Shown here one piece after another: positions 23,621 to 35,054 of a stretch of 64,000 bases of DNA (position 1 is the first letter of the stretch; each line of letters begins with the position of its first letter). A model generated the notes under the pieces. It made no database searches. It saw nothing but the letters and a program-made list of their open reading frames with translations, and had not been told where the DNA came from. Position numbers and translations under genes: made by a program. The stretch is from Pseudeuparius sepicola (Eukaryota > Arthropoda > Insecta > Coleoptera > Anthribidae). Where the stretch lies: contig OY987303.1 in NCBI GenBank assembly GCA_963920635.1, forward strand, positions 47,367,223-47,431,222, given 5' to 3'.

Positions 23621-24044
23621 CAGAATCTCATAATCTAAAACTACATTTTTTTGTTGTTGTTTGGCAGCGATAGAGTTCGAACTGATGTGTTTCGAAACTT
23701 TATACCTGAGATTAATGATGAGAAAATACCGTATGCAGCTACTGCTTACCGCGTTGCGGTTTAGTGGTACGAGATTGCGGAAATATGATTCCGTTTCTAA
23801 CAAAATTAAATATTTAGTATGAATATCAAAAAATGTCTCAGAACAATAATAAATTATTGCACCGCTTTAATAACTTTTAATTTGTTTGCTTTTCCACGGT
23901 TGCTTCATTGTCTCACCGCCCTGTAACTCAACAACGGTGGCAGATATCGATTTGCGGTTTTCGCCATTAAGTTTATCATAGAGCCTAAGACACCGATATC
24001 AGTTTTCGTATATATCCGTCAAAAATAGGAGTTTCCCTTTAAAA

Positions 24045-24067
24045 GTGTCCAATTTGGCCCACCCTGT
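24045..24067 (+). mobile_element. Solitary right end of an ACAGGGTG element
   Basis: CACCCTGT followed by ATATATA at 24060-24067 is the mirror of ACAGGGTG. The adjacent sequence does not match the left ends at 19978 or 17757, so no complete element can be drawn. Confidence 0.45.
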
Positions 24068-24249
24068 ATATATATTATGAAGACACAAAGTTATTATTTT
24101 TTAAGGGACGCAAAAGTAAATATGAATAGAAATTTACGAAATATTTTAAATCTTCCTTATTTTGTACCTTTTTGATTGTTTCTGAAATTAATCTTTTTTC
24201 ATTCTGATTTTTATTATCTAAAATTTATAATTTATAAAAGTCTATGTAC

Positions 24250-24593
24250 GTTTCGCTAAACCACAAAAAGGTTTGCCAAGTCTAATATCAGTTTTCTGTT
24301 GGATAATTGGATAATTCACCTCTTAGTACCCTAGATGTAGGATGACTAATGTACAGTTTATCACAATTTTGACAAGGAATGCTATAAACTGCTCCAGAGT
24401 TTTTAAAATTGGATTTCTATTTTTCACTTGAGAAAATATATTTCCAATAGTTTTGTGCATTTTGTTGTTATTTTGATGCCATACGCTTGTTTGAAAGCAC
24501 TAATTCTTTTATTTTAAATTTCATTATATTATGGCATTGCAAAATATACCTATTTTGTTTACTAAGATTTGTGATGTTAGATTTTGTACAATA
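24250..24593 (-). pseudogene. Penelope-like element, GIY-YIG endonuclease fragment
   Basis: On the minus strand, GAVYSIPCQNCDKLYI (about 24400-24350) matches the start of the Penelope GIY-YIG endonuclease domain, including its CX2C pair, but the downstream G-T is changed and a stop follows soon. GIY-YIG nicks target DNA to prime reverse transcription. It lies outside the inverted repeat that starts at 24594 and could belong to the same old element as the minus-strand RT at 27021-27400. Confidence 0.7.
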
Positions 24594-24832
24594 ATAGGCC
24601 AGGAAACGAAAACATGAATTCGGAAGTAAGTAGTGCTCAATGGATTATTGTTTTAAGTTGTAGGGTTGACCCTTAGGAGTAGCATACCAAAAGTCCCAGC
24701 CGTGGACCTTATGCGTTAAGTGGGAGGGAGGGAGGCTATTATCTCGAAAACTAAGAGTCTTAGCGAAAAGGTCATTCTATACAAAATGAAAGTAAATTAA
24801 ATTGTCTACAAAAAACAGATCCATTGAATTTT
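24594..24832 (+). repeat. Left arm of a 240-bp inverted repeat
   Basis: ATAGGCCAGGAA at the outer edge pairs with TTCCTGGCCTAT ending at 27020. The arm continues with AGTAGTGCTCAA, GTAGGGTTGAC, CATACCAAAAGTC and GCCGTGGACCTTATGC, all mirrored in the right arm. The inner edge is near CTACAAAAAACAGATCC. Confidence 0.85.
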
Positions 24833-24849
24833 TATTGGGTTTTTCGCCA

Positions 24850-26345
24850 CCAAACTGGTTAAAAGACAATTTTTTCAAGTTGCCTGGAAAATTAATAAAT
24901 TCTTAACTGTAAATGAACTGAACTTTGAACTTGTAACTCAAAAAATATCTTCAAGAAGTAACATAAACAAATTATGGAAGGATATAAATAAAACACAGGA
25001 AAATATTAGAGAAAGTGTATTTGTTTATGATTTTAATTACATATCAAATTTTATCATCATAAGCTATAATAGGGATTTTGATAGAGTCAAACTTAGGCAG
25101 ATTAACAAATTTCCAAGATTAGTTGAGTAAAAGCATAGTGAGGAATTGAATCAAATAGACAATGATTTTGTCAACAGAACTTACAATTTCAGAAAAGTTA
25201 GTTTTGGCAAAAGGGTTAAATTTTTCTGTTGTTGACAACAAGATTTCTAAGCTTGACATAGTAGCATCGGTAGAGGAATTAGGCCAAGAATTTATAGTCA
25301 GGTCAAAAATAATCTTAGAAAAAGATTTTAAACCAAAGTCAAATATTTCAAAGGATGAAAAAGCAGCAATTAGATCACTTAAATCAGATATGATAATTAA
25401 AATATTACCAGCAGATAAGGGAAACGCAACTGTTATTTTAGAAAAAACTGTGTATGATAATAAATTAAGGAACTTACAAGAGGATAAACAAAGACCCTAC
25501 AACTTCAATAGAAACTAAAATATCCAAAAAACTATATAAATACCGTGAACAAATCACACAGAGACAAAAGACACTCTCAACTCCGCATCATTCAAAACCT
25601 CCACACTTGTATGGTTTACCAAAAATACACAAAACTAACATTCCTCTTCGCCCCATTGTAAGTTCAATAAATTCACCATGTCATTCGTTGGCAAAATATT
25701 TACTTAAAATTGTTAATCTGTTAGTAGGAAACTCAAATTAATTTATCAGAAACAGTAATCATTTTTTGGAAAAAATTAGGGAACATCAATTTCCGGATCA
25801 TTATATATTAGCTAGCTTTGATGTGGTTAGTCTTTTTACAAATGTCCCTGTTGACAAATCATTGAATATTTTACGCAGAAAGTTAGAAAATGATCAGACT
25901 TTAGTGGACAGGACAAATTTGAATATAGATGCAATTTTAGAACTAACAACACTCTGTGTTAAAACCACTTATTTTCAACTACGAAATGAATTTTACCAAT
26001 TAAGCAATTTATTTATGGAAGATTTTGAACAAAATGAGTTGACTAGATATGTTCACCAACCTAATGTTTGGTGAAGATATGTAGGTGACATATTTGTTAT
26101 ATGGGAACATGGAGTAGATGATTTAAATTCATTATTAAATTTTATAAACTCGCAAGAACCTTCTATTAAGTTTACCTTAGAAATTGAAAATAATAATCAA
26201 TTACCTTTCTTAGACGTTTCTATACTGAAATCAGATAAAGATTTCTTCAAGAAATATTTACCCCTCCATATCATGGAAACCATTCACTTTACCATAATTC
26301 TGTATATAACAATTCTTGTTCGGAATTTAGTGTATATAATTTGCA
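24850..26345 (+). pseudogene. Penelope-like element, reverse transcriptase
   Basis: N-terminal-region segments appear at about 25162-25518, with ILPADKGNATVILEK, a hallmark of Penelope RT. PHLYGLPKIHKT (about 25605-25640) and the ASFDVVSLFTNVPVD motif (25810-25854, RT motif A) follow. A GTPMG-type stretch is degraded, then RYVGDIFVIWEHG (about 26068-26110) stands where YVDDI is expected, with one aspartate replaced by glycine. LPFLDVSI lies at about 26200. Stops and frameshifts occur at 25518 and 26074. No GIY-YIG follows. The element lies between arms of an inverted repeat, an arrangement known for Penelope copies. Confidence 0.85.
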
Positions 26346-26772
26346 TATAGGATGACGTTTGCGCTAAACCTCATAGTTTACTAGATATTCACGCAAAACT
26401 GTGAAAAATAAGAATTTCCTGCCCTTTTCACCCCCTCCCCCCGAAACCCGACTCTAGTGGTGGTGTAACTTTTTAGTACTAACTTTTAGGAGGGTATGGA
26501 ATTATTTCGCGCTAGAAAGAACTTTTTTTTTGATGTTTGGGTTTTGGCCCAATTTTACTGTACTATTAGCAATCTGTATTATCTGACAATGAGTCTGGTT
26601 AGCTTTTTCGCCGCACGATGTCACTCACAATACAAACATTAATTTTTCATTGGAATTAGGTGATATTATCCATTGACATGAACTTTGAACGGCAAAATCA
26701 TGGTTTTTCATACTTTTCGCATTTTCAAAGTATCATACACCCTTAACTACTCCACCTAGCGAAAAAATGAGT

Positions 26773-27020
26773 AGGACCTTTTTTGTAGAAAATTTAATTT
26801 ACTTTCATTTAGTATAGAATGATATTTTCGCGGGCGGTTAGTATTCGAGGTAATAGCGAAAAACCTTAAAAACACCCATTTCCACCCCCCCCCAACACCT
26901 AAAGCATAAGGTCCACGGCTGAGGACTTTTGGTATGTTACAGCTAGCGTCAACCCTACAATTTAAAATAATAATTCGTTGAGCACTATTTATTTTCGAAT
27001 TGGGGGACTTCCTGGCCTAT
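26773..27020 (-). repeat. Right arm of the 240-bp inverted repeat
   Basis: Mirror of 24594-24832. Its outer edge TTCCTGGCCTAT ends at 27020. Differences include a C9 run at about 26887, where the left arm has a purine-rich GGGAGGGAGGGAGG stretch. Confidence 0.85.
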
Positions 27021-27400
27021 AATTTATTTAATAATTTTTCAGGATCTGAATTCGTTTTTAATATATCGAAAAGGTTTTTAAAACATGTTTCTTTCGATGA
27101 GTGGTTACTAATTTGTTCTTCCCTGCTAAGATCAAATTTAGCTTCATTTTCCGTTAGTGTTCAGAAGTTAAATATAATGCTATCTTCTTTTCTTATAAGG
27201 TTTAGTATCAAGAAAATGCTTCTATTGTAAATTGTGTGTATGTATTAAAATTTAGTTGAGGTCTAACTGTATCCAACAAATCGCCAATCACATATTAAAA
27301 TAAAGAAATGGTAGCACCCATTGGACAACCCGTTATTTGCTTGTAAAAAACACCATTAAAAGAAAAATAATTTGTATCAAAATTTAATATTAAAGGAAAT
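27021..27400 (-). pseudogene. Penelope-like element, second RT fragment in opposite orientation
   Basis: The minus strand reads NYFSFNGVFYKQITGCPMGAT (about 27370-27310), the strongly conserved box before the active site, then in shifted frame FLILNLIRKEDSIIFNF. It faces the plus-strand RT at 24850-26345. With the GIY-YIG piece at 24250-24593 it may represent one minus-strand copy opened by the inverted-repeat unit. Confidence 0.75.
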
Positions 27401-27869
27401 TATTTTGTCTTCGTGATAAATTATGATGAATGTTATTGTCTAGATGATGTAAAGTTTTTTCAAGCAAAATGGCGTTCCTGTGAGTTTTAGGCATATCTAT
27501 ATTCTATATAAGAACACCGGGAAGCCATTATTAGATAGATGCGCAGTAGAACATATTAGCTCCACCCCTTAGCAATCACGGCGTTTGCATGGCAACGACG
27601 GGCACTATTGACGTATCTCTATACTAACGATAAAAATGTTAATTATAAAACTATGTATTTTTCTATAAGCGTAATAGTATAGGTATACATAAAAACACCT
27701 ATCAAGGATTAATAAATTTATTATTTTTATTCGCTATCGGACATTGGCATGGGTGTTACATCTAAATCCGACCCTTCTCAGAATAGCTTTCAGTAGAGGA
27801 TTCTGTATTTATAGTGAAGCTTAATTCATCTACTGCATCATCAAGTAAATGTTGCTTCTTCATTTGCAA
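27401..27869. other. Unassigned spacer
   Basis: No gene is recognised. The stretch 27450-27620 is slightly GC-richer (ATGGCGTTCCTG..., GGCAACGACGGG) but carries no motif I know. Confidence 0.4.
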
Positions 27870-28115
27870 TAATTCATAATTTTTTTACGTGTTTGCAAAT
27901 TTTGTTCCAATCATCGGCCGTAATTTCTGCAAACCTTTTTCTTGTAAGGTTTTCCGCATCTACCAATTTGAATGTAACGTTTCTCTCTGTCACCCAATTT
28001 TTAACCAAAGCCCAGATTTTTTCTATGGGGTTTAAGTCAGGATGATACGGTGGTAATTTTCAAACAGTGTGACCGTATTGATCCAAAAGAGAATCTAATT
28101 GGAACTTGAGGGGAA
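27870..28115 (-). pseudogene. Tc1/mariner-superfamily (IS630-like) transposase C-terminus
   Basis: The minus strand reads LDQYGHTV, then after one stop KLPPYHPDLNPIEKIWALVKN, the catalytic-E region of DDE transposases. FKLVDAENLTRKRFAEITADDW follows. This matches the insect IS630/Tc1-like group whose box is LPPYHPDLNPIE. Only the last third of the protein remains. No TIRs were found. Confidence 0.8.
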
Positions 28116-29270
28116 ACCGGTATTTATTTTCTTGATTTTTTTTTATAAAGCCTACTTATCTAACATTCTACATACTTTCATAACGCAAAACAAAAATATA
28201 AATAACTTGAATTTTCGGTGGATTGGACGTACTAATTTCGCACGCCGCTGGGTCGGTTGGTCCGTAAAATTCTGAGGCAGTTGGCGCAGGCCACGATGAC
28301 GCAGAGGTGTTCTTAGAACGGCTGAACTTTTATCTAACCTTAAAGTAAAGTTGTTCAGTTGGTTCGTGGGTCTTTGCGTCAAATGTTAATAAGTTCGACA
28401 TATACTCTTAGAGTCTTTCTTAACGTGCGTCGGTATTTTATTCCTTCTTTCCTGCATGCCAGAAGAAACATTTTTCTGTTCTTCATTCAAATTCCTCACA
28501 AGTTGAGATCCATATTGTTGCTAAGTGGTAAGGTAAAACCCAATCTTATAATTAGTTGATTATTAGGAATATAGGAATCGGGAAGAAACGTGGATTTAAT
28601 AAAATCGGTAATATACAGGGTATTCCATAAAAACATACGTAAGCTCTCCCGTGTTTCAAAAACATGCTGAATAAATTCAGATAAGTGCGCTGATATCACA
28701 GAAAATTTTCCCACAACTATCGTATTTACAATTTTTTCTAAGTCTAACAATAGAAAACTTACGGGTCGCTAATCTTTGGTTACAGTTTATACAAGAATCT
28801 AAATAATTTATAGTGTTAGTTATTAAAAAATGTAGGTAAGACCGTTGTAGTAAATAAATAAATTTACTTTAACCGACATTAAATTTGTGGACAAATTACC
28901 CGATTATTTAATTTTTTAATGTTATTTTTATGAGTGCCACACTTGGGTAAGTTAAATATTAGAAAATCTATCTATTTGAATCAATATCTTCGCTAAATTC
29001 CGTCTTTCTTTTCCAGCATAGAGGTTTTGTTGTTTCTTCTGTGGGTCCATCTTTGTACTGTTGGGTACAAATATGTTCCTTAGCAGTTTCCTTAAGAAAT
29101 TAACAAAAGCACGTATGTACCTATAACTGCCAATAATTATTAGGGGAACTAATCTTACTTCCACAGCATTGATATCAGGGTGCAAAAATAGGTATAAACG
29201 TTCTTAATAAATTCTTGGGTAATTTTATTACCTTAAAGGTGAACTTGCCCTAAAATAATAGAATACAATA
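28116..29270. other. Unassigned spacer with one transposon end
   Basis: ACAGGGTATTCCATAAAAAC at 28615 resembles the left end of the ACAGGGTG elements with one change. No mate was found and no gene is recognised. Confidence 0.4.
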
Positions 29271-29480
29271 CACACCTGGACAAACTTAACGCACCACAAT
29301 TTATCTAAATGTTTGCAATAAAAACACAAAATAAAACTAAGTTATATTTAAATGGTAATGAACACCTACAAATTAACCTTGACCTCAATTTGCCTTAATG
29401 TTTCATTCAAAATGTGTTAAGCTAGCATAACTTCAAATTAAAAAAAAATCAACAAAACAATAAATGAATCTGGGTCAACA

Positions 29481-30785
29481 CTAATGCCGTGTAGGCCCTC
29501 CTCTACTTCTTATCACTGCATTCATGCATCGAGGCATGCTTGATATCAAATGTTCAACAAAAGCTTGCAGAATATTCTCCCATTCTTCAATAGCGACCTC
29601 TATGAGTTGGTTGTGATTAGCAACAGGGGGTCAACGATTTTGAATCTTTTTTGAGATAGTCCCATAGATGCTCTATAGGATTCATGTCAGGACTGTTAGG
29701 TGGCCACTGTAATAAAGGCATATTAACATCATTTAGGTAGCCAATTACCTGTCTAGCCACATAAGGACGAGCGTTGTCCTGCATGAATAAAAAATTAGGT
29801 ACAAAAAACGGAGCAAAAGGCAGTTCGACAATCATGTTGTCTAAGTAATATTGGGCATTCATAGACCTCCTACGTATAAGGACAAACTCCGTACGAGCAT
29901 CGAAGCAAATTCCTCTCCAAAACATTTTAGAGCCACCACCAAAAGGTACTATAGGAAAGACATTGCAGCTGACAAACCTTTCTCCTCGCCTTCGCCAGAC
30001 ACGCTCACGTTCATCTGGAGCTTTTAAGCTTACATTAGTTTTATCGGAGAACAGAACTTGTTTCCAATCGTTGATGGCCCAATTCTGATCTATTCTGCAA
30101 AATTCAATCTCCGAACTTTGTGTTCTCTGGTAAGCAATAGTTTTTTGCCGGTCTTCTGTTGCTCAATCCTGCTTCATGTAAACGCCTTCTAACCGTTTGA
30201 GAAAACATAGCGTTATTTCGAACATCTGCTAATTCATTGTTTAGCAGATTGCTGGTGACTTACCTGTCTCTGAGAGCACGTCGTCTCAAAAAAAGATCAT
30301 CAGTTTGATTAGTGCAACTTTTTCGCCATTGCCCTGGTATTCGATGGCACGAGCCCGTCTCATTAGTTGTCCTCTTTTTGCACAAGTGAATTTGAAGTGA
30401 AATGATAGTGAAATGATTTTTTATTGGTAAATGGAACAGTGTACGACCACGTTATCTATAATCTAACCCTTGAATGAATTTTTCAATATTTGTCATCACC
30501 TTAATCCCAGAAGCACTCAAAACCAACACAAATTACATAAAAATCGGTTTGCTTCATAATCAACTGAACATTTGTAAAAGGAACACTCGATGTCAGCTGA
30601 TGTGATCTCAAAGTGATTCTGAATCTATTTGAGATCACTTAAAACTGTAAAAGGAGGACGGCTATTATGTCGTCTCACCATGCGGCAGATGCTGGAATGA
30701 TGTCTTTCTAACAAACCAGCAACATATCGCATTGAATCGATGCTCGCACTGCATCCTCATTTGACAAATTTCTTTGGCGGTTCAT
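29481..30785 (-). pseudogene. Tc1 transposase, broken
   Basis: Start ATG at 30785, chosen because it lies just inside the TIR and opens with a basic MNRQRNLS; the frame then shifts. The MITE at 30365-30663 interrupts the DNA-binding region. Downstream come VLFSDKTNVSL (first catalytic D, about 30050), WRRRGERFV, FMQDNARPYVARQV (second D) and WPPNSPDMNPIEHLWDYLKK (E). Thirty-four residues separate the second D from E: DD34E. After a frameshift near 29630 the typical ending SMPRCMNAVIRSRGG is present, with stop at 29481. Lesions: MITE insertion and at least two frameshifts. Confidence 0.9.
30365..30663. mobile_element. MITE, 15-bp TIR, 3-bp TSD (copy 2)
   Basis: Second copy of the family at 11359-11669, flanked by ATT on both sides. 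Termini AGTTGTCCTCTTTTT and AAAAGGAGGACGGCT. The two copies differ mainly by indels of up to about 20 bp. It inserted inside the Tc1 transposase gene. Confidence 0.9.
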
Positions 30786-31042
30786 TTTCCTTACTTGATT
30801 TACTCGCAAATGAACTTCCTAACATGTATGTGATAAAAACAACTTTTTAAGAAAATTTTAGTCTAAAACGAGGTTTAATACAAATTACTGTCAAAACAAG
30901 GTTATGTGATGCTATAGTTAGCTTAAGTAACTACTGTCACTATGTCAAACAAGGTCCATGGCCTACTTGTCGAGAAAAAAAATAGAAAAATATAAAACTA
31001 CCCAGAAAAATATGATTGGTGCGTTGATTTTGTCCAGGACTT

Positions 31043-32295
31043 TACTTATTATCCATTCAAATTGAAATTCAAAATTGCTGCAGGCGATATCAACTACTTT
31101 TGCAGGTGGCCACTGTAATGCATGTACTTATACAACGATCTTCCAGCTCAAAATCTACAAACGATATTTATATTCTTCTGATTGACGGTCCTAGCAACTT
31201 CGAATCATCCAGCATGGAGCGGACTGGCTCGCTTCACGCCGTCATAAATTTCGAAGTCGGCCGCTTAATAGAGATGCAAAGGATTTTTGTTACAGTTTAC
31301 GACTCTTAACTACCTTAATATAGCCCCCGGTCACAGAATATTTCCTAATTAATATATTAGCATCGAGACTTTGTAAATCACGCCACTTTTTGCTTGTGCT
31401 GATATTTATGACTGTCATTAGCGTCTGCCTGCAGTGGCGTATGGAACTTACGGCAAATATATACATCAACCATCATACGAGATGTTATGACAGATAGTTT
31501 ACAAAAGGTGGGGTTACAACTCAATAATTTTATAGGATCAGAATAGTAATGTTACCTTTAATAAGAAAAATGTGATGTTTTTAGTGGACGTGCAGTCAAC
31601 GGGCAATACAAGAAAACTTTTTTTATAGTCAAGCTTTCGGAATAATTTATTCAATCATCAGGACAACTACAAACGGTAATATATAAAGAAAAGAATCTTA
31701 TTTCTAAATTGAGGTTGAGCAAATCGCTTGATTATATAAAAAAGAGTTTTCTTATATTGCCTGTTGCTTCACATTGCATCACCCGAGTCAGTCAAGACTT
31801 ATTCCTTGCTTTTTTACCGTTAATGTTTTGTCTCAATTTTGGACCATGTGACAATCGCATTTAACATATCAAATTAAGCCAAAAATTTTATATTGCGTAC
31901 AGTGATAATATTACAAAAATCTAAGCATAAGTGGGCAATAACGTAGGCCCTTGGTTAAATATTAATTTATTGAACTTGCTGAAGAGTGAGTAAGAGGGAA
32001 ACTTTTTTGTTTTACATATTACGGAAAAAAGCACACTTGATAAAAATTTGTTATTTAAAATGAGGTTGCCATGAAGAAACTTAATATTACATGCATGGGG
32101 TGTCTAAAAAATTTTTAAAAAATGAAAATGTCACAAAAATAAACTACATTTAATTTTTAATTGCTGAACAACATTGCTAAAAACACAGCTTTTTCAAGAT
32201 GCCAGGAAAAATTTCAACAATATTAAGAGTAATTATGTCCACGGTTAAAGTGTATAAGAGGGAAAACTGTTTTATTCTGCATTTTACTAAAAAAC
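31043..32295. other. Unassigned region with a dispersed repeat
   Basis: No gene is recognised. The segment about 31228-31440 is repeated in direct orientation at about 37765-37985 (shared AATAGAGATGCAAA, TTTTTGTTAC and CTAATTAATATATTAG). Confidence 0.5.
31228..31440 (+). repeat. Dispersed ~215-bp repeat, copy A
   Basis: Collinear with 37765-37985: CTTAATAGAGATGCAAA, GTTACaGTTTACGAC, CTTAACTACCTTAAT, CGGTCACA, TAATTAATATATTAG, GCTGATATTTA and GCAGTGGCG in order. No terminal structure was found. Confidence 0.75.
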
Positions 32296-32410
32296 ATAAT
32301 AATAATAATAATTCTCAGCCTCACAATACTCCAAACTAGGAGTACACCAGAAGCAAATAAATGCTTGTGCGAGGGAGGGGGCAATTACTATTATTTTGTC
32401 TTTGTTGTCA
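32296..32410 (-). mobile_element. Tail of an unidentified element abutting a TAA tract
   Basis: A TAA run at about 32299-32314 is followed by TTCTCAGCCTCACAATACTC and about 95 bp that match 57508-57605, which also abut a TAA run. Read on the minus strand both end in (ATT)n, as a TAA-targeted non-LTR element would. Identity of the element is unknown. Confidence 0.55.
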
Positions 32411-33097
32411 TACTTAATAACAATTTTTTGCTTGAATTAAAATCAATTAATTATTAAAATTAATTAACATATTTGCTATTTGATTTAACCACGCAGCAGC
32501 TTTTAGATGGAATTCTCCTTAAACTAATGACATGTTCACCAACTCAGAATACAAGAACACACACTTTCTTAATCTAATACATAACGAGTTACAGAGCACG
32601 CTGCAGCGATTGTCTTGTAATAATTATTTGTGTACCAAGTCAGTAATGTGATTCTTTATTGAACGAGTCTGAGATTAGGAGTGTTTGACATTATAATACT
32701 ATAAATTATTAAGTATAATCACAATGCAAATATATAAATGGGGGCAAATTAAATCAAATGTCAAAATTATACACTTTGGTTGCAATTTCAATATATATAT
32801 ATATATACAGGGTGTAACTTTGATAAGTACAGAAATTTTAAGGGCAGGTCGGGAAAAATGCACTTGTTACGCCTATGCAATTAAAATTTTTCTAAAGTGC
32901 ATATTAACGTCAGAAATAATTTTTTTAAAACGCTATTAAAACCCCTTTTTCCGACGCTACGGCCATGGGTCCTTGACCTTGCCGGGACCAGCTGGAACTG
33001 AGGCCGGTTCCGGCGGATCCCCCCCAATTCCGCCGTGCAGCGTTGTCAGACGTATAGCTCTTTCACAGTATTTCAGGAATAGTCTTTCAACTAGTTT

Positions 33098-33870
33098 TTG
33101 AACAAATCTTTAATGGTTCTTTTAGCGAATAGCATGCAAAAAAACTACCTTTCGGATGCTTGGATGATTTTCCTTGCGGGTGTCGTACTCCTTTCTTATG
33201 TTATCCAAAAATCCTCTCGAAAATCACAAGAAGCACTAGGTAACTGGTTGCCAGTCGAATCGCTTTTTCCGAGGCTTTTTCGCAGTATTTGAAGAATATT
33301 GACGCAACCATGTATCATTTGGTGTATGTGGAGATTAAATAAATAAATAAATAATTTTTGGACAACTCCTTAAAGGTTCTTTTAGCGAATAGCTCGACGA
33401 ATAGCATGAAAAAGCCTACCTTTGAGATGCATCGATTATTTTTACTATTTTCTTGTGTTTAGATACTATCCAAAAATCTTCACAAAATCACATAAAGCAC
33501 TAAGTACCTACCTAACTAGTGGCACTGTTTTTATACGATGGTCGCGAAGGTATAACACTTCATAGTCTCTTTTTACGGAAATACGAACAAAACACTTGTT
33601 TTTTTTTTTCACTGCATACTTAAAGCGGCGCGATGCCAAATATTAGGGACGTCTCGGTTTCCCTCAGCTGATTTATTCCAACGGGGACTCGACTAGGTGG
33701 ATTGTACAATTAGATCCATACCGTATGCGTCTAATAAAACCCGAATTTTCGCGAACCCTTGAAGCGTAATTGGGGTACCTAGTAGGAACCTATCTAGCAC
33801 TGTTTTCATACGAAGGCCGCGAAAGTTTAACACTGCATTTCTTAACGGAAATATGAAAAAATCACTTGTT
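33098..33870. repeat. Imperfect internal tandem repeats
   Basis: GGTTCTTTTAGCGAATAGC occurs at about 33115 and 33375, each followed by CTACCTTT..GATGC and ATCCAAAAATC.TC..AAAATCACA. A second pair, GGCACTGTTTTTATACGATGG (about 33521) and AGCACTGTTTTCATACGAAGG (about 33796), is followed by CGCGAA and ACGGAAATA.GA. Units are mosaic and diverged. Confidence 0.65.
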
Positions 33871-34199
33871 ATTTCACTGCAAATTCGTAGCGGCAATTGC
33901 AACAGGTTTGGACATCACTGCTGGTCCAAAAAAATGGCGAACGGATCTGGAAAAATGTACAGAAGCAGGTTCAGTTCCGACGACAGTTCGTAAAACAAAG
34001 CAAAGTAACGGAACAATATCGGTTAGCGAGACGCGACGTTTGCATACGCGTCCACGTTTTGGAAACAGAATTGTTATACTACAGAATAGCCACACGTAAG
34101 GCATTCTGTATAATAATAAATTGCTTGTTGAAGCTGGCGCTCCCAAAAATTACAGGCGGACGCGGATCGATATCAATCAGCTGTTAAATCCCATAATAA

Positions 34200-34985
34200 T
34201 CGGACGGACGATCTTCGACTAGCGCGTCGGCTACGGCGCGGCGGTACGGTGACGGCGCACAAGCTTTCCCCCATACCATTCAATACCACTATTCGGTGTT
34301 GCCGTTTATGCCGACATGTCCCCAAACTGACTTAAAGTCCCTTAAATCCGATTTTTGATTTTCGCGGATTTATACGGGGTTTCATTCGTTATAAGTTAAT
34401 CTACTATCTCGTATAATTATTACGCACAAAAACGGGTAAATCCATGTAAAAATCCACTACACAATTAAATTTATACGGAATTAAATTACTAAATCAGGTA
34501 AATTTTCAGCACACTTGGCAACATAGTAGCGCCGCCCCGAGAGAAGTAGGGGCCGCGAGCCGCGAGCCGCGATTGGCTAATATCGCGCACTAGTTATGAG
34601 TAGTGGGGATCACCTGTAGTGTCGATGTCAAGTGGCGCCCCGCGCTTGCGCTCCTCGCCCAGCTGTAATTTAGTAGGTCGGCCGGGCCGGGCGGCGTGGA
34701 AATGGAGCAAAATCGAGTGAATCAGTGCCAGTGAATTCATTCGTAATTGTAATTATTGCGCGATTCGGCGCGGCGTCGTTTTTGTGTGAAGTTGGCGTCG
34801 GACGCCAGCGCCCGACGCCAACGTCATATGCCCGCGCCTGGCGAATCTCGGCGAAGGAATGTCGGGCAGTAGTCAAGGGCACGCAGAAGCTTAAATTCAC
34901 CAGGAGGAGTCGCTGTTTTTCGGTTTTTGGGGACATTACGCGACATTTCGCCACCAAGTTTTTACGAAAAGTAAGAGGAATGGTA
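34200..34985 (+). promoter_or_regulatory. CpG-rich block, candidate promoter and first exon
   Basis: CpG density is high from about 34200 and especially 34540-34900, unlike the AT-rich surroundings. An inverted CCAAT box (GATTGGCTAAT, about 34571) and a TCAGTG initiator-like site (about 34724) are present, and a donor-like AAAAGTAAGAG stands at about 34967. A GC hairpin GTTGGCGTCGG / CCGACGCCAAC lies at about 34791-34823. Frames on both strands are open but unrecognised. No TATA box is evident. I infer a possible promoter with a noncoding first exon; transcription evidence is absent. Confidence 0.35.
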
Positions 34986-35054
34986 AGGAATTAACTTGAG
35001 AGAGTTCCGAAACGGCAAAGGGTTAAAAAATGCGGAAATGATAAGCACGCCAAT

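Larger units (their letters stand above)
29271..31042 (-). mobile_element. Tc1-like transposon (DD34E) with nested MITE
   Basis: The termini share CCTGGACAAA..AACGCACCA over about 26 bp (left 29271, right ending 31042) and are flanked by TA, the Tc1 target. The minus strand carries one transposase gene. Length is about 1.77 kb including a 299-bp MITE, so the original was about 1.47 kb, in the usual Tc1 range. Confidence 0.92.

Noticed and set aside
19978..24067. A single 4-kb element between the left end at 19978 and the right end at 24067
   Set aside because: The sequences next to the ACAGGGTG motifs do not match in inverted orientation.
34670..34994. Frames of 89-95 codons in the CpG-rich block as a coding exon
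   Set aside because: Open on both strands, no recognisable protein, start codons not near any supported transcript.
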